From contig CAJXHR010000029.1 in assembly GCA_913054525.1 (NCBI GenBank), positions 1-7,033 of the forward strand: 7,033 nt of DNA, written 5' to 3'. Made by a program: the position numbers and the translations under genes. Origin of the DNA: an uncultured bacterium (lineage in GTDB: Bacteria > Patescibacteriota > Minisyncoccia > Spechtbacterales > HO2-43-30). Numbering within the stretch: the first letter of the stretch is position 1; each line of letters starts with the position of its first letter. Shown here one piece after another: positions 5,559 through 7,033 of this stretch. The notes below the pieces were generated by a model. The model had not been told where the DNA came from and did no database searches. It was given only the letters and a program-made list of their open reading frames with translations.

Positions 5559-6943
5559 AATTCCTCTCCTTTTTTATAGATTTTAAGAGGTTCCTTGTCC
5601 TTCTCCCAGCCCTTCAGTATCGGCATTATAAACCGCCAGGCGGCCTCGACTTCTTCCGTGCTTGCAAAAAGCATTTGCTCTCCCTCGATGCAGTCAAAAA
5701 GCACTTTTTTATACGCCTCTGCTTGTGTCTCGGGCAGATTCCCTCCCCTGTATTCAAACGAAAGATTTTTGGGCTCAATATCGTTTGACAGGCCCGGCTT
5801 CTTTGCCCAGAATCGCAAAACAATACCCTCTTTCGGCTTCACTCTAAAAGAAATCATGTTCTGGTGTTTATGGCCGGCATGAGGAAGAGGACAAAAACAG
5901 GGCGCCGCTTCTTTGAAGTATACATTGAGCTCCACTATATTTTCCTTCATGCCCTTGCCCGATTCTATCAAAAAAGGGGTTCCACTCCAGCGCGCGTTAT
6001 CCACAAACGCCCGAAGCTTGAAATACGTCTCTGTGCGCGAGCCCTTCCGTACTCCGGAAAGTTTTCCGTACCCTTCGTATTGACCCCTTGTAGTATATTT
6101 TCCCACTTCGCTTTCCCCGATTGGCCGCAGCGCCTCAAGGATCTTCGCTCTCTCGCGCCGAATTGCGGACGCCGCAAATCTCTGCGGATGGCCCATAGCG
6201 ACAATCGCAAGCATCTGGAGCATATGATTTTGCCCCACATCACGAAGAGCCCCTATCTCGTCGTAAAACGCCCCTCTCTCACCGACGCCCTCTTTCTCAA
6301 GAAGCTTAAGCTCCACTCTGTCTATATATTGATTATTCCAAAGCGGCTCAAAAATTCTGTTGGAAAAACGGAAAGTCAGGATATTCTGCATTGTTTCGCG
6401 GGCAAGATAATGGTCTATGCGGAAAATCTGCTCCTCCCGGAAAAGTTTAGAAAGAAGCTCGTCGAGCTCCTTGGCCGCGTACATATCTTCTCCAAAAGGC
6501 TTCTCTACAAGCACGCGAGTCCATCCCTCTCCGTCGCTGCACGGTATCGTGAGGCCGGAATTTGCCAGATTCTCAAAAATTGTCTTGTAGTATTTAGGGG
6601 CTACCGCAAGATAAAAAAGTTTATTTGAGCATGTTTTAAATTCCTTATCCGTCTTAACAAGGATATCGCCGAGCTTCCTATAGGCCTCTAAATCCTCGAA
6701 AAGCCCCGGCTGATACATTGCCTTTTTGACGAGCTCCTTGTCTCCATCCTTCGCCGCCTTGAGAATAAATCTTTGGAATTCGCTGGCGGAAAGCTGTGAT
6801 TTTGAAAATCCTACTATTTTAAATTTTTTCGGGAGCATACCCTCCCCGGACAAAGAAAAAAGCGCAGAAAAAAGCTTGCGCTTTGCAAGGTCTCCTGTCG
6901 CACCAAATATGACAAGAGTTGTAGGGATTTGGAGCTTACTCAC
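5555..6943 (-). CDS. zwf: Glucose-6-phosphate 1-dehydrogenase (462 aa, GTG start)
   Basis: Oxidises glucose 6-phosphate to 6-phosphogluconolactone, the first step of the oxidative pentose phosphate pathway. Visible are the cofactor motif GATGDLAKRKL (residues 14-24), EKPFG (147-151), the active-site block RIDHYLARE (175-183), GALRDVGQNHMLQ (231-243) with the expected catalytic His at 240, and the substrate-binding SGK (K330). D177 and H178 are kept, but the family's invariant Lys in RIDHYLGKE is Arg (R182). The position that binds the NADP 2'-phosphate, usually Arg, is K48 (GFSKSQ). A Cys/His-rich loop CFCPLPHAGHKH occupies 349-360. The length is slightly short of the usual 480-510. The start is fixed: an in-frame TAA (6946-6944) immediately precedes the GTG, and no other start lies before the GATGDL motif. 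It overlaps the upstream partial gene by eight bases and gnd by four. Confidence 0.96.
   Translation of the reverse strand: MSKLQIPTTLVIFGATGDLAKRKLFSALFSLSGEGMLPKKFKIVGFSKSQLSASEFQRFILKAAKDGDKELVKKAMYQPGLFEDLEAYRKLGDILVKTDKEFKTCSNKLFYLAVAPKYYKTIFENLANSGLTIPCSDGEGWTRVLVEKPFGEDMYAAKELDELLSKLFREEQIFRIDHYLARETMQNILTFRFSNRIFEPLWNNQYIDRVELKLLEKEGVGERGAFYDEIGALRDVGQNHMLQMLAIVAMGHPQRFAASAIRRERAKILEALRPIGESEVGKYTTRGQYEGYGKLSGVRKGSRTETYFKLRAFVDNARWSGTPFLIESGKGMKENIVELNVYFKEAAPCFCPLPHAGHKHQNMISFRVKPKEGIVLRFWAKKPGLSNDIEPKNLSFEYRGGNLPETQAEAYKKVLFDCIEGEQMLFASTEEVEAAWRFIMPILKGWEKDKEPLKIYKKGEEL
5563..5570 (-). promoter_or_regulatory. Shine-Dalgarno of gnd within the zwf 3' end
   Basis: The minus strand reads AGGAGAGG just before AATT and the ATG at 5558. 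It encodes the Gly-Glu-Glu end of Zwf. It is the only well-placed strong ribosome site in the zwf-gnd-cyclase run and supports both the gnd start and independent reinitiation after zwf. Confidence 0.7.
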
Positions 6944-7033
6944 TTATGCTTTCGTATTTAATTTCAATACTGTCAGCATCATTTAAAGTAAGATTTTCGT
7001 AATCCAAGCTCTCTTCACCATTTACGATTATAG
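6936..7033 (-). CDS. C-terminal 31 codons of an unidentified protein (5' end outside window)
   Basis: An open frame enters from the window edge and stops with TAA at 6938-6936, overlapping the zwf start by eight bases (GTGAGTAA). The readable end is IIVNGEESLDYENLTLNDAD followed by SIEIKYESISE. The pattern V-N-G...Y-E-N-x-x-L-x-D-x-D-x-I-x-I-x-Y resembles a small beta-rich C-terminal module I associate from memory with uncharacterised, possibly exported CPR and archaeal proteins that have His-rich N-terminal parts. That link is weak because only 31 residues are visible. The overlap indicates it is the gene before zwf in the same operon. No function is assigned. Confidence 0.6.
   Translation of the reverse strand, partial: IIVNGEESLDYENLTLNDADSIEIKYESISE

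Noticed and set aside
6041..6076. Repeated TTCCGTAC motifs within zwf
   Set aside because: Two short copies in coding sequence without symmetry or further copies; not distinguishable from chance.
5864..6628. Plus-strand open frame of 254 codons opposite zwf
   Set aside because: It lies wholly antisense to a secure zwf gene, shows no recognisable motif and has a composition expected from reading a real gene backwards.
6859..6884. Inverted repeat AAAGCGCA / TGCGCTTT in the 5' part of zwf
   Set aside because: An 8-bp stem with a 10-base loop, fully explained by the conserved LAKRKLFSAL coding sequence; likely chance.
2340..6943. Recoding of UGA as an amino acid
   Set aside because: zwf, gnd, cyclase and ndh all end at TGA exactly at the expected C-terminus and at gene overlaps, so UGA acts as stop.

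Overview
The window is a tightly packed run of bacterial genes, all read from the minus strand (from high to low coordinates). No RNA gene, IS element or CRISPR array is visible. Protein style, very short intergenic gaps, repeated start/stop overlaps and ordinary use of UGA as stop suggest a Candidate Phyla Radiation (Patescibacteria, Parcubacteria-like) genome. That placement is inference from sequence style, not from a marker gene. UGA is a normal stop here (zwf, gnd, cyclase, ndh), which argues against the UGA=Gly lineages.

Layout in transcription order: (1) the last 31 codons of an unidentified protein (7033-6936), overlapping (2) zwf, glucose-6-phosphate dehydrogenase (6943-5555, GTG start); (3) a short, probably NAD-linked 6-phosphogluconate dehydrogenase (5558-4671); (4) a metal-dependent cyclase/kynurenine-formamidase-family hydrolase (4674-4054); a 26-bp gap with a -10-like box; (5) a small protein with one N-terminal membrane helix and a C-terminal winged-helix-like domain (4027-3662); (6) ndh, type II NADH dehydrogenase (3665-2340); an 18-bp gap overlapped by a good promoter candidate; (7) mnmA, tRNA 2-thiouridylase (2321-1269); (8) the first 421 codons of alaS, alanyl-tRNA synthetase (1263-1, running off the window). 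No stretch of 300 bases lacks a gene.

The first six genes read as a redox module. Zwf and Gnd carry out the oxidative pentose phosphate pathway, and Gnd has acidic residues where an NAD-using enzyme would have them. Ndh could re-oxidise NADH at the membrane. No recognisable 6-phosphogluconolactonase is present; the cyclase-family hydrolase, coupled to gnd by an ATGA overlap, is a candidate for that missing step. The mnmA-alaS pair is a tRNA modification/charging unit that probably has its own promoter and a leaderless start.

The strongest unexplained signal is a 30-bp twin-hairpin element found twice, inside alaS (665-694) and inside ndh (3417-3446). The copies differ at five positions within 32 aligned bases. 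Four of those form two compensatory base-pair changes and the fifth lies in a loop. The element is in different reading frames in the two genes, yet each time adds exactly ten codons. It looks like a small palindromic repeat family that inserts into protein genes without breaking them.
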